This document shows positions 35,193-44,617 of a DNA stretch of 64,000 nt, one piece after another. This stretch comes from a bacterium (GTDB lineage: Bacteria > Hinthialibacterota > Hinthialibacteria > Hinthialibacterales > Hinthialibacteraceae): positions 62,001 through 126,000 of the forward strand of contig WGLV01000002.1 in NCBI GenBank assembly GCA_016125385.1. The letters run 5' to 3'. Position 1 is the first letter of the stretch. Every line of letters starts with the position of its first letter. The position numbers were made by a program, and so were the translations under genes. The notes beneath the pieces were generated by a model, which searched no databases, was not told the DNA's origin, and worked only from the letters and a program-made list of their open reading frames with translations.

Positions 35193-36563
35193 TCATGAAA
35201 AGCGCAGCGATTCAACGATAATAGCGCGAGAAGCCCGGATGGCGGGGTAGATGGACGCCAGCAGACTGATCACGAATGTGTACACCGTTACCCAGATGAA
35301 ATCGGCTATCTCCGGTTCGCAGGGAATGTAACGCAGGTAGTACACGCTGCCGCCGCCGGGCATCTCGATGGGATACACCTGGAGAAAAACGCAGATGGCG
35401 TAGCCGATGCCAACGCCTAACAGGGCGCCCAGCGCGCCAATATAAATGCCCAGCATGATAAAGACCGACATGACGTTGGCGCGCCCTGCTCCAATGGCGC
35501 GTAACAGTCCGATATCGCGAGTTTTTTCAGTCACCACCATGAAAAGCGTGGCGATGATATTGAAGGTCGCCACCAGAATAATGATGCGCAGGATGATATT
35601 CATGGTGAGTTTTTCAATTTCAAGCGCCTCGAAAAACGTCTTGCGCATATCTCGCCAGCTCTGCACATAACCCCGGCTTGAAACCAGCCGGTTGTTCATT
35701 TTGATGATCTCGTTCATCGTGTCGGTGGTCGCCTGAATGCTGTGATCGCGCAGGCGGAACTGGAGGTTGGTCACTCGGCCATTCATTCCGATCAGGTATT
35801 GCGCTGAAGGAATGGATACGTATACCCAACTTGAATCAAACTCGTAGTTACCGGAGTCGAAAACACCTGTGACGCGGAACTTGACTTCTTTCGCGCCGCC
35901 GCGCGAGGCGTTCATAGAGATGGTTTCAGTCTCGCGGGGCAGGGCCATGACGCTGAGCTGAGCGCCAAGCGCCGCCTTAAAGACCTCCGAATCGGCGACT
36001 CCATCCACCGGATAAATACCAAGCAGGTTGGTTGCGAGTTCTTTTCCGATGATGATGCCAGGCAGAACGGCGTCCTGTTTCTGAACGATGTCTTCAATCG
36101 AGACCATCTTGTTCGAAGGCTGCTGGGCGGGAGCCGTGAGGCTGTCGATGTCACCGGCGATCAGTTTGTCGGCCATCCGGGTCACGCCCGCGTCGTAGGC
36201 GGGATCGATGCCGACGAATGTAACAGGTTCGTGCAGACTCGAAGCGGACTGGCTGACGAATAACACGCCCCAATCGATGATGGCGGGCGAGACCGCCTCG
36301 ACGTTGTCGATTTCGAGAAAATTGGGCATGATCTTTTCATAATCTTCCAGACCCGCCCGGTAGGTAATCACGATGTGAGAGATGCCTTCCAGAATCTTGC
36401 CGCGCAGGTCATTGGCGAAACCGTTCATGACCGACAGCACCACCACCAGCGAGGCGACGCCCAGCGCGACGCCGATCATGCTGATGAGGGTGAGATGAAA
36501 AATGAAGGTCGCTCCGCCCTGGGGTTTCAGATAGCGCTTGGCGATGAACCATTCGTATCGCAT
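35193..36563 (-). CDS. LolC/LolE-type lipoprotein-releasing ABC permease
   Basis: The membrane subunit that extracts lipoproteins from the inner membrane for transfer to LolA. One N-terminal helix with RYLKPQGGATFIF and SMIGVALGVASLVVVLSVMNGF is followed by a large periplasmic domain of about 250 residues. Three C-terminal helices with the FtsX motif (TEKTRDIGLLRAIGAGRA) end it. Length 456 is typical of LolC/LolE. Only one permease gene is visible, so it may act as a homodimer (LolF-like) or have a second copy elsewhere. The matching ATPase LolD lies 7 kb away on the other strand. It is divergent from the GT39 gene at 36629. Confidence 0.9.
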   Translation of the reverse strand: MRYEWFIAKRYLKPQGGATFIFHLTLISMIGVALGVASLVVVLSVMNGFANDLRGKILEGISHIVITYRAGLEDYEKIMPNFLEIDNVEAVSPAIIDWGVLFVSQSASSLHEPVTFVGIDPAYDAGVTRMADKLIAGDIDSLTAPAQQPSNKMVSIEDIVQKQDAVLPGIIIGKELATNLLGIYPVDGVADSEVFKAALGAQLSVMALPRETETISMNASRGGAKEVKFRVTGVFDSGNYEFDSSWVYVSIPSAQYLIGMNGRVTNLQFRLRDHSIQATTDTMNEIIKMNNRLVSSRGYVQSWRDMRKTFFEALEIEKLTMNIILRIIILVATFNIIATLFMVVTEKTRDIGLLRAIGAGRANVMSVFIMLGIYIGALGALLGVGIGYAICVFLQVYPIEMPGGGSVYYLRYIPCEPEIADFIWVTVYTFVISLLASIYPAIRASRAIIVESLRFS

Positions 36564-36628
36564 AAGTCGTTTCTTTGTTAATGCGAGATGCCCGGAACTG
36601 GGGATTTAAGGTAGTAAGAAGGATAACG

Positions 36629-38230
36629 ATGAGCCGTGAAATGCGTAACCCTCGCGTCCTGCTGGCGTTGATTCTATTCGCCGGTCTTATTCCGCGCGTC
36701 GCCGGACTCGGCGTATCGCCGCCCGCGTTGAATTCGGATGAACTGCTGAAAGCCTTCGACGGCGCGTCGGTGTACCTCACCGGCCGCGATCATCATGGCG
36801 CCGCCTGGCCGATGTTTTTCGAGCAATCGGGCGAGTGGAGCCCTCCGTTATACATCTATTTTACTGGATTATTTTCCGCACCGTTTGGAGTGAATCCGTA
36901 CACGAACAGGTTGCCGTCGGCGATTCTTGGAACGCTGTCAATCGGATTAACGTTTCTTTTGATGAGACGGGCGCTGGATGAACGGGCGGGGTTGATCGCG
37001 GCGTTGCTGGTTGCGATTTCGCCGTGGAACTTGTTTTACAGCCGAATCGGCTGGGAAGCGATCTCTCTGATCCCCCTGCAACTCGCTGGATTGTGGTTAT
37101 TTATGCGATGGGCGCAGGAGGGCCGGTTTCGCGATGTGATGCTCTCCGCCGCCGCGTTTGCGCTGACCACCTACGCCTATCCCACCGCGCGTCTCAGCAC
37201 GCCGCTGATGGGCGTGGGGCTGTTGATCTGTTTTTGGGAGGTTTTGGGGAAGAAAGCGCGTCAGGCCGCGTTGGGCGCTGTGTTCTATCTTCTCATTCAA
37301 GCGCCATTCGTATACACGCTGTTGGAGCATCGCGAGGCGATGCAGGCGCGATGGGCGTTTCTGTCTGTGTTTCAGTCGCCTGAATGGCCCACGCTGATCG
37401 TTACGCATTACCTGCAACATCTCTCGCCGATGTTTCTTTTCGTCACGGGCGACGCCAACCCCGCGCATGGGCTGGCGGGCGGGGTGGCGCTGATGGCGCT
37501 GGCGCCGCTGTTCGCGCTGGGGGTGTTTTCAATTCTACGATACCGCACGGCGTTTGGCTGGTTGCTGTTGTACTGGCTGCTGACCTTCGCGATTCCATCC
37601 AGCCTGACCTTCGACCGTTTCGATCCGCGTTCCATGCCGAATGCCCTGCGTTCGGTTGGCGGCATGCCGGTCATCGAGTTGATCTCCACGCTCGGGATCG
37701 TCTGGTTATGGAACCGGCTGGGTGATACCACGGTGCGGAAAGGCGTATTCGCGTGCATTGCTGTGGCGGTGATCGTGAATACAGGTTGGATTGCTTATGA
37801 CGCGGCGGTCAGGTTTCCGGTGTACGCCGCCCCGGCGTTTCAGTATGGGCTGCGCGACGTGGTGGAATACGCCGAAGCGCACAAAGGCGAATACGACCGG
37901 ATCGTGATCTCAGATAAAGTTCGATTGCATCCCGTCGCACTGGCGATTTTTTCAGGCCGCGATCCCGGCCCGTTCAGCGGGAAGGATTTTCCCAAGTATA
38001 TCATTCCGTTTTATCACTACGTTCCGGTATATGGTGATTTTCGGACGAATGTTTATCAGCGGTTCGCTGGATTGGAACTGAACCAGATCGCGCGCTGGTA
38101 CAATCTGGCGCCGGGAAAAAATCTGTTAATCGCCCTGCCGAACGAGATTGATGGCGCCAGTCCGGTATTGAGGGTTGCGTATCCTGACGGTTCAACCGCA
38201 TATGAAGTGTTTGAAAGCAAAAACGGGTGA
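36629..38230 (+). CDS. GT39/PMT-like membrane glycosyltransferase
   Basis: A polytopic membrane protein with about eleven helices and a soluble C-terminal part. The first loop has an acidic PPALNSDELLKAFDG segment, and a later WSPPLYIYFTGLFSAPFG fits the PMT/ArnT pattern of a Pro-Pro-Leu before the next helix. The start at 36629 has an AAGGAT site upstream; the longer frame from 36575 does not. It begins the surface-glycan section and is followed by a minus-strand YggT gene, ending 10 bases from it. Sugar and acceptor are unknown. Confidence 0.8.
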   Translation: MSREMRNPRVLLALILFAGLIPRVAGLGVSPPALNSDELLKAFDGASVYLTGRDHHGAAWPMFFEQSGEWSPPLYIYFTGLFSAPFGVNPYTNRLPSAILGTLSIGLTFLLMRRALDERAGLIAALLVAISPWNLFYSRIGWEAISLIPLQLAGLWLFMRWAQEGRFRDVMLSAAAFALTTYAYPTARLSTPLMGVGLLICFWEVLGKKARQAALGAVFYLLIQAPFVYTLLEHREAMQARWAFLSVFQSPEWPTLIVTHYLQHLSPMFLFVTGDANPAHGLAGGVALMALAPLFALGVFSILRYRTAFGWLLLYWLLTFAIPSSLTFDRFDPRSMPNALRSVGGMPVIELISTLGIVWLWNRLGDTTVRKGVFACIAVAVIVNTGWIAYDAAVRFPVYAAPAFQYGLRDVVEYAEAHKGEYDRIVISDKVRLHPVALAIFSGRDPGPFSGKDFPKYIIPFYHYVPVYGDFRTNVYQRFAGLELNQIARWYNLAPGKNLLIALPNEIDGASPVLRVAYPDGSTAYEVFESKNG

Positions 38231-38239
38231 TGAAGTCTT

Positions 38240-39163
38240 TCAGAACATAACTTGCTGAACCGGCGCGAGGCTCTGCAATACATGCATCTGTATCGTGGTT
38301 ATGAGAAATACAACGCCGGGATTCAGGACCAGAAACGCAAAGATAGGCGACAGATCGATAAAATCGATACGCGCCCACGGCATCAGCCGGCGGAACAGGT
38401 CGAGATACGGATCGGACATCGCGCGGACGATCTGCACCACCACGCTGAGTTGATCGGCGCCGATCCATGAAGTGATAATCGCCATCAGAAGGATGAACCA
38501 GTACAGGTTAAGCAGGGTAAGAATGATGCTGAACATCGTCGTCGCCGCGGCCGTCATGAAAAATTGAGGTCCATATAGAAAAGACAGGTTGAGGGCGGCG
38601 GCGAGAAAACTCGCGCCGATCAGAACGATGGTTGACGCGGTGAAGAATAAGACCGTCAGGTTGCTGCTGGGGACGACGCGCTTCGCCAGTTGAAACAGAG
38701 CGAACGTCCGGTCCTGAAAACACTGAAATCCACCGTTGTAGCCCATGTTGACGCCTCGCCGCGAAATCATCAGGCTGGCGAACAGAAACGCGATGGTCAT
38801 TTCGGCGATCAGCTGCGCACCCATGGCGAAGCTGACCGCGATAGCGGCGGCGGGGCTGAGACCGCCTCCGCCGAATAGATGAATGGCCGCGTAAGGCGTT
38901 GAGGCTCCCGTCTGCAATACCCAGATCAGCAGCCCGCGAATCAGCAAAACCACCGCGATGGCGAAAAGCGGAGTATGGTCGCTCAAGCGGCTGGCGGAGC
39001 GGGGAAGCAGTTGTTTCACCGGCTTGATGATGCGTTCCGTCAGGGTGATCACCGCCACCATGACCGGGCCGAAACCGTAATAGCGGTATCGCTCGACCAG
39101 ATAGCGAATGAGCAGAATGATGATGATGGTTTGAATAAAAAAGTTGAGAATCAGAAATAACAT
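38240..39163 (-). CDS. YggT-family membrane protein with two YggT-like repeats
   Basis: YggT proteins are small inner-membrane proteins of unclear function, in some bacteria linked to cell division or osmotic response. The C-terminal half has the canonical ITSWIGADQLSVVVQI segment with DPYLDLFRRLMPW. The N-terminal half repeats the pattern with ERIIKPVKQLLP, so the protein is a double-length version of about 307 residues. The start is placed at ATG 39163; a longer frame adds 84 residues that look non-coding and would overlap the glycosyltransferase in the other direction. It is convergent with the GT39 gene. Confidence 0.8.
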   Translation of the reverse strand: MLFLILNFFIQTIIIILLIRYLVERYRYYGFGPVMVAVITLTERIIKPVKQLLPRSASRLSDHTPLFAIAVVLLIRGLLIWVLQTGASTPYAAIHLFGGGGLSPAAAIAVSFAMGAQLIAEMTIAFLFASLMISRRGVNMGYNGGFQCFQDRTFALFQLAKRVVPSSNLTVLFFTASTIVLIGASFLAAALNLSFLYGPQFFMTAAATTMFSIILTLLNLYWFILLMAIITSWIGADQLSVVVQIVRAMSDPYLDLFRRLMPWARIDFIDLSPIFAFLVLNPGVVFLITTIQMHVLQSLAPVQQVMF

Positions 39164-39351
39164 ATAGTTTTCGCCAGTGAATGCGGGACTCAGCGCGTTT
39201 GTCTGCTTTTGAAATTCGCACCGGCCGCGTGGATTCGATTTTCTGATGGCATGGTTGAAACTGCTGTTTCGATGATTCCGCGCCGGTCTCTTCCGTATTG
39301 TCTCAGTATCCCCCAAAATGCCTGTGTGGACAACATGAATGGAGAACCCTG

Positions 39352-40464
39352 GTGCGAATCGGCGTTGAATGCACAAATCTGACCCGGCCCCGGGCGGGAA
39401 CCGGGTTTTATACATACCAGTTACTTCGCGCGCTGGCGGCGCTGGAAGGCGATGATGAATATACCCTGCTGTATAACCGCCCCATCGACGGGCTCGCCAT
39501 GCCCAGCCGGCTTCGGCATTCTTTGCATGGGCCGCGTTCGACGCAGGCGTGGGCTCAGTTGAGGCTGCCGTTCATCTGTCAGCGTGAAAAGATCGACGTA
39601 TTGCACAGCCCGGGACAAGGCATTCCGTTTTTTTATGAAGGCCGAAAGATTCTGACGATTCACGATCTTTCGCCGATGCTGTTTCCCGCCACCAAGGAGT
39701 TGAAGTCGCGCTTTGTCTGGAACTGCGCCGCTCCCCTGATGGCGAAGCGATGCGACCACGTCATCACTGTTTCGCACAACACGAAGCGCGATGTGATCGA
39801 TCTGCTCGGCATCGCGGAAGAACGCGTCACTACGATTTATGAAGCCGCCGGTCCGGAGTATTACCCGGAACCCGATGAGGAACGGCTCGCTCGCTTCAGG
39901 CGAGACAAGGCTCTGGAGCCCGGATATATTCTCGCGGTGGGCACGCTGGAGCCGCGCAAGAACTACCCGTTCCAGTTTCGCATGTTCAAACGTTGGCTTG
40001 AGCGATCCGGCGAAAACGCCACGCTGGTCATCGTGGGCAAAAAGGGCTGGGTGTATGACGAAATCTTCCAGACGTTTGAGCGGCTTGGCCTGAGGAAGCA
40101 TGTACGCTTTGAAGGATACATCCAGAGCATGGACGTCATGCGGCTATATTATTCCGCCGCCGAATTCTGCATGATGACGCCGCTGTATGAAGGCTTCTGG
40201 CTGCCAGGTCTGGAATCGCTGGCCTGTGGAACGCCGGTGCTGGCGCCGAACCACTCCTCAATTACCGAAGTCGTGGGCGATGGCGGGTTGCTGGTCGACT
40301 CGTGGGATGAAGAAGAGTGGCTCGCCGGGATGGATCGGCTGTGGAAGGCCCCGGATCGAGCCGAACTCTCGGCGCGCGGCGCCGCGCGCGCGGCGAAATT
40401 TTCATGGGAGCAGGCGGCGAAAGAGACGCTGGAAGTGTATCGCCGGGTGGGAGCGCAATCATGA
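39352..40464 (+). CDS. Glycosyltransferase family 4 (surface glycan)
   Basis: A GT-B-fold transferase acting at the cytoplasmic membrane on nucleotide-sugar donors. The N-terminal domain has RAGTGFYTYQLLRAL and ILTIHDLSPMLFP. The C-terminal domain has ILAVGTLEPRKNY, LVIVGKKGW and the donor-binding EGFWLPGLESLACGTPVLA, with the Glu-x7-Glu spacing of family 4. The start is GTG 39352 with GGAG six bases upstream; the longer frame has no site. It is the first of four genes joined by ATGA overlaps (GT4, GT4, O-antigen ligase/TPR, LolD). Confidence 0.92.
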   Translation: MRIGVECTNLTRPRAGTGFYTYQLLRALAALEGDDEYTLLYNRPIDGLAMPSRLRHSLHGPRSTQAWAQLRLPFICQREKIDVLHSPGQGIPFFYEGRKILTIHDLSPMLFPATKELKSRFVWNCAAPLMAKRCDHVITVSHNTKRDVIDLLGIAEERVTTIYEAAGPEYYPEPDEERLARFRRDKALEPGYILAVGTLEPRKNYPFQFRMFKRWLERSGENATLVIVGKKGWVYDEIFQTFERLGLRKHVRFEGYIQSMDVMRLYYSAAEFCMMTPLYEGFWLPGLESLACGTPVLAPNHSSITEVVGDGGLLVDSWDEEEWLAGMDRLWKAPDRAELSARGAARAAKFSWEQAAKETLEVYRRVGAQS

Positions 40465-41546
40465 ACGTTCTGTTCATTGAACCGTCGGGCGCCGGGGGGA
40501 TGGCGTCGTACACCTACGCGCAAGCCGCCGCTCTGGCGCGGCTCGGCGTCCAATGCCACGTGATCACATCGCAACGATGGACGGATCGCGAGACGCCGCG
40601 CGGTATGACGGTTCACAAGATATTTTCGGGAAAGAGCACCAATCCGCTTGTGCTGTTGTGGCGTTGCTGGCGTCTGCGCAAGGAGATCGATCTCGTGCAT
40701 TGGCATTTCACCGCGCATCCCGGTCTGGCGGAAAAACTCATGCGGGTGATTCCCTTGAGGCGCAAACCCTGGGTTATGACGGTTCACAACGTGTTGCCGC
40801 ATGACGATAACGAAAAAAGCCGCGAGTTATATGAACGGATTTACGACCGGATGACCGGTCTGATTTTTCATACGCAATATTCGCAAAGCGAGTTTCATGG
40901 AATATTTCCCGCGATTCGGAAAAAAGAGGCGGTGATCGCTCACGGCGAGATGGAGTTTCTCGCCAGAAAGCCGGCAAAACCCATCGCAACCGACCCGTGC
41001 CAGATTCTGTTTTTTGGCAACATCCGCCCATACAAGGGGCTTGATACGCTGCTGCAGGCGTTCGCCGTGGTGCGTGAAAAGATACCCCAGGCTCGGCTGC
41101 GCATCGCGGGCCAGCCGCTGCAGCCGTTCGAGCCGTACGAGGAGATCATCCAGTTGTTGCGGATTCATGACCGGGTCGAGTTGCGTCTCGGTTATTTCCC
41201 CGAAGAAGATATCCCTGAGCTGATGAACTCGGCGGGCGTGGTCGCGATGCCCTATCGTCATATCGATCAGAGCGGCGTACTGTTGCTCGCGATGGGATGC
41301 GGACGGCCCGTGGTAGCGACCTGCGTGGGCGGCATTCCTGAAGTCATCCGTCATGAACAGACGGGCTTGCTGGTTCCACCCGATGACGTCGAGTCTCTGT
41401 CTCAGGCGTTGATTCGCTGTCTGAAAGCCCCTGAATGGGCCGCTGAACTGGGCCGTTCCGCTCGGCTCGATGTACGCGGCCGGTTTTCATGGGAGGCCAT
41501 CGCGCGGCAAACGCAGGCGTTTTATGAGGATGTTCTTTCGTCATGA
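40461..41546 (+). CDS. Glycosyltransferase family 4 (second)
   Basis: A second GT-B enzyme. The N-terminal loop PSGAGGMASYTYAQA resembles the glycine-rich acceptor loop. IRPYKGLDTLLQAFAVV and the later QSGVLLLAMGCGRPVVAT hold the donor-binding residues. The common first Glu of family 4 is represented by Asp/Gln here (HIDQSGV). It starts at ATG 40461, overlapping the previous stop (ATGA), and the next gene overlaps it in the same way. The sugar is unknown. Confidence 0.9.
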   Translation: MNVLFIEPSGAGGMASYTYAQAAALARLGVQCHVITSQRWTDRETPRGMTVHKIFSGKSTNPLVLLWRCWRLRKEIDLVHWHFTAHPGLAEKLMRVIPLRRKPWVMTVHNVLPHDDNEKSRELYERIYDRMTGLIFHTQYSQSEFHGIFPAIRKKEAVIAHGEMEFLARKPAKPIATDPCQILFFGNIRPYKGLDTLLQAFAVVREKIPQARLRIAGQPLQPFEPYEEIIQLLRIHDRVELRLGYFPEEDIPELMNSAGVVAMPYRHIDQSGVLLLAMGCGRPVVATCVGGIPEVIRHEQTGLLVPPDDVESLSQALIRCLKAPEWAAELGRSARLDVRGRFSWEAIARQTQAFYEDVLSS

Positions 41547-43804
41547 CGAAGTGGGTGCGCGGGCTCGATCTGATGGGCGTATTGATCGCGGGGACCTTGT
41601 TGGCAACGGTCCCCGCATTAATCGATCCATTTATCAAGGAAGGTTCGGGGCCCGAGACCAAGTTTCGCCTTTTCGAATATGGCGTCCTGCTGCTTTCGCT
41701 TATCGTTTCGCTGCGTTGGTGCGTATCGCGTGAACGACGCTTTGTGATGGGAGCGCCCGGGGCGTCGGCGCTTTTATTCGCGGGGTATTGCCTGCTGCGC
41801 GCCGCGCTTGACGATCATCGCGGATTCGCCTTCGACGAGGGGATGCAGACCGTCGCATGGCTGTTGTTCGCGCCGCTGATCGCGTCGGTTTGCCGCAATC
41901 GCCGCGATTGGATCGTTCTGCTGTCAACCGCCGCGATCTGTCAGTTGTTCCCCGTGATTTACGCGATCGGCGAGACCTTTGGCGTGGATATTTACTTCAC
42001 ATATTACCGGGGCATGCCCGGCGTCAAATGGAAAAACAACCTGATCGGAACCGATCGCGCCATCATCTGGTCGTCGCTGGGGCAGCCAAACTACTTTGCG
42101 ATATACGCGGGGCTGTTGCTGGGCATACTCATCATCCTCCTGACTCAATACCGGTCCCGCGTCGCGCGCGTCCTGTGGGGCATGTTTTCTCTGGCGGTGC
42201 TGTACACCATTTTCTACACTTATTCTCGTGGAATTCTGCTCAGTATGACTGCCGCGGGCGTAATGTGCACTGGGTTCCTCTTTTTGTACGCGGGCGTTCG
42301 TGAGAGTGGATGGCGCGGCGCCTGGTTGAAATACCGCAAACCCGCCGTCATCGTAATGCTTATCGCCGCGATAGGACTATCAGGCCTGTATGGCGCCGAA
42401 AGCCTCGCTGGAGGCGGTCCATTGCATCGAGTCGGCAAGCGATTTTATCATGGCGTCACCATGCGCGACGCCAGCATGCGCGCCCGGCCTCTGATGTGGA
42501 CCGGCGCGCTGAGAATGTGGCGCGACCGCCCCCTGCTCGGCGTTGGGCATGGCCGCTACCAGCCGCTTTATCTCGACAGCCTGTTCACGCTCGCTAACGA
42601 AATGGAATCAAGCGGCGTCAGCGCGAATCGTATCCGCATCATCACGCGCCAACTGAACACCATCCGGTCCGATCGTGCTCATAACGATTACATTCAGTAT
42701 CTCGCCGAAACAGGTCTGATCGGGTTTTCATTGTTTTTACTGGTGCTGGGGGCGTCGTTACTCTCGGCGGCGCGGGTGTTGTGGCGCGCTGGCCTGGAAG
42801 CGCCCGCGTGGCGAATGCTGTTCGGCTTTTCATTCATGACGCTGATTGTATTGTTTCATGCTGCGTATGATTTCCCGCTACGATTGCCCGCCAGCGCTTT
42901 GTTCTTCGGGCTGGCGATCGGCGGGGTGGAGTGGTTCGCCCGCCGATACGACACACGGCTCGAATGGCGAGTTTCCGCCTGGATGAAAATCACCCTCGCC
43001 GCCATCTTGGCGTTTGCCTGGTTCGGGGGGGGAACCGTGATCGTCCGTCATTATTACGCGTCGCACCTGCGGGACAGCGGGACGAAGATTATTCAGGACG
43101 CGGAGCCATACGCCGACGCGAACCCGGATCTTCATTTGCGTAAAATGAGCGCGGCGCGAAGTTACCTGACTCAGGCGAACGAGTTATATCCCGGTGATGG
43201 CCGAATTCTGACTTTGCTGGGCAGCGTATATTCCGCGCTGGTACAACATTACGGCGGCTCGTACCGCGAGCAGGCGTTTACCTTCTTGCAACGGGCGAAG
43301 GAGACGTTCAACTCACCCGGACTGATCGAGTCGATGGGGTATGCAAATCTTGACAAGTCGATGTACGCCGCCGCGCGCGAACAGGCTGACAGATTGCTCA
43401 CCATTAATCCTGAAGAGAAGGGCGTTCATTACCTCGCGGGGCTGGTCGATTATAAAACCGGACGCACGGAAGACGCGCTCAGACAATTTGAAATAGAGAC
43501 AAAAATCGATCCCGATAACGCCAAGGCATGGAACTATATCGGTGCGATATATCAAAATCAGCTAGATAGCCCGGAAGCCGCCGTGCAGGCCTACGAACAA
43601 AGCCTGCGCATCGAACCCAACGTGGTCAATACGCTGTACCAGTTAGGCGAGTTGTATGGATATGCGTTGAATCGGCCTGAAAAAGCGCTTTCCTGTTACG
43701 ACAGAGCGCTTGATCTGGCCCGGCTGGCGAACAGCGACGCCTGGCAGGCGAAAATCCGCGTAAAACTGAATGACGTTAAACGCCGTATGGGATCAAACAC
43801 ATGA
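41543..43804 (+). CDS. O-antigen ligase/polymerase (Wzy/WaaL-like) with C-terminal TPR repeats
   Basis: A membrane protein with about ten helices followed by a periplasmic tail of some 230 residues. The Wzy_C/O-antigen-ligase region shows WRDRPLLGVGHGRYQPLY and the hallmark HNDYIQYLAETGLIGF in the large periplasmic loop. The C-terminal part holds about five TPR motifs (for example GLVDYKTGRTEDALRQF and NAKAWNYIGAIYQNQLD). This fusion is seen in polysaccharide and pilin-type ligases. It may join lipid-linked glycan to lipid A or to protein. Overlaps at both ends indicate tight co-translation with GT4 and LolD. Confidence 0.88.
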   Translation: MTKWVRGLDLMGVLIAGTLLATVPALIDPFIKEGSGPETKFRLFEYGVLLLSLIVSLRWCVSRERRFVMGAPGASALLFAGYCLLRAALDDHRGFAFDEGMQTVAWLLFAPLIASVCRNRRDWIVLLSTAAICQLFPVIYAIGETFGVDIYFTYYRGMPGVKWKNNLIGTDRAIIWSSLGQPNYFAIYAGLLLGILIILLTQYRSRVARVLWGMFSLAVLYTIFYTYSRGILLSMTAAGVMCTGFLFLYAGVRESGWRGAWLKYRKPAVIVMLIAAIGLSGLYGAESLAGGGPLHRVGKRFYHGVTMRDASMRARPLMWTGALRMWRDRPLLGVGHGRYQPLYLDSLFTLANEMESSGVSANRIRIITRQLNTIRSDRAHNDYIQYLAETGLIGFSLFLLVLGASLLSAARVLWRAGLEAPAWRMLFGFSFMTLIVLFHAAYDFPLRLPASALFFGLAIGGVEWFARRYDTRLEWRVSAWMKITLAAILAFAWFGGGTVIVRHYYASHLRDSGTKIIQDAEPYADANPDLHLRKMSAARSYLTQANELYPGDGRILTLLGSVYSALVQHYGGSYREQAFTFLQRAKETFNSPGLIESMGYANLDKSMYAAAREQADRLLTINPEEKGVHYLAGLVDYKTGRTEDALRQFEIETKIDPDNAKAWNYIGAIYQNQLDSPEAAVQAYEQSLRIEPNVVNTLYQLGELYGYALNRPEKALSCYDRALDLARLANSDAWQAKIRVKLNDVKRRMGSNT

Positions 43805-44484
43805 ATCAGACGGTTCTGATGGAATGCCGCCGCCTTCGCAAAACCTATCGCAGCGGCGATGAAGTGCTGGACGTATTAAAAGGCCTCGACCTGACGGTGG
43901 CGCCGGGCGAATTCGTGGCGATTACCGGCGAATCCGGGTCGGGCAAGTCAACGCTGATGCACCTGCTCGGGTGTCTGGACGAACCCAGTGAAGGCGATGT
44001 GTTGTTTGAAAGCCGGTCGTTAAAATCGCTCACCGAGCGAGAGCGTGACCGAGTGAGAAACGAGCGCTTTGGATTCGTGTTTCAATTTCACCACCTTTTG
44101 GCCGAGTTTAACGCGCTTGAAAATGCGGCGTTGCCTGGTCTGATCGGCGGATTATCGCGCAAAGACGCATGGGAGCGGTCGGAGCGGCTATTGACGGACC
44201 TTCGATTGAAAGACCGTCTTCATCACCGGCCGGGAAAACTATCCGGAGGCGAACAACAGCGGGTGGCGGTGGCGCGCGCGATGGTTAATAATCCCGCCGT
44301 GTTGCTGATGGATGAACCGACCGGGAACCTCGACGCCGCGAACAGTCATGAACTGATCTCTCTCGTACGCGAACAACAGAAAAAATACAATCTGACCGTT
44401 ATTCTGGTGACGCACGACACCCACATCGCAAAAACCGCCGATCGCCAGCTGGTGCTGGAGGCGGGGATGCTCGCGCCGGTCTGA
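43801..44484 (+). CDS. lolD: Lipoprotein-releasing ABC ATPase LolD
   Basis: The ATPase subunit that powers lipoprotein release from the inner membrane. Walker [10 protein letters not shown] (43-51), the Q-loop [21 protein letters not shown] with the LolD-typical HHLL-EF sequence, signature [15 protein letters not shown], Walker [12 protein letters not shown] and the switch His in LVTHD are intact. Length 227 is normal. It overlaps the O-antigen ligase gene by ATGA, although its permease lies 7 kb upstream on the other strand. The HHLL-EFNALEN motif separates it from MacB-type ATPases. Confidence 0.92.
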   Translation: MNQTVLMECRRLRKTYRSGDEVLDVLKGLDLTVAPGEFVAITGESGSGKSTLMHLLGCLDEPSEGDVLFESRSLKSLTERERDRVRNERFGFVFQFHHLLAEFNALENAALPGLIGGLSRKDAWERSERLLTDLRLKDRLHHRPGKLSGGEQQRVAVARAMVNNPAVLLMDEPTGNLDAANSHELISLVREQQKKYNLTVILVTHDTHIAKTADRQLVLEAGMLAPV

Positions 44485-44563
44485 GATGTTGATACCCTAT
44501 TGTTATGTGGTGAGGGGAGGAGGCGTGTAGTTCCGGAATACGGAGCCAGACATTGTGCGAAAA

Positions 44564-44593
44564 AAAAGCCCCTCGGATTTCCGAGGGGCTTTT
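44564..44593. terminator. Bidirectional rho-independent terminator
   Basis: A perfect 13-bp stem AAAAGCCCCTCGG with its complement (44564-44576 and 44581-44593) has a 4-base loop. T-rich tails are present on both strands, with the stronger one on the minus strand. It separates the converging lolD operon and the Gfo/Idh/MocA gene. Confidence 0.9.
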
Positions 44594-44617
44594 GTTAAAT
44601 CAATGGTACCCGATCGA

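Noticed and set aside
39164-39415. N-terminal extension of the YggT gene
   Set aside because: The 84 extra residues are charged and irregular, overlap the start of the divergent glycosyltransferase and lack a start signal. Membrane sequence begins at the ATG at 39163.
43801-44484. Polysaccharide-export (Wzt/KpsT) or MacB ATPase in the glycan operon
   Set aside because: The Q-loop HHLL-EFNALEN and overall length fit LolD, and a LolC/E permease exists in the window.
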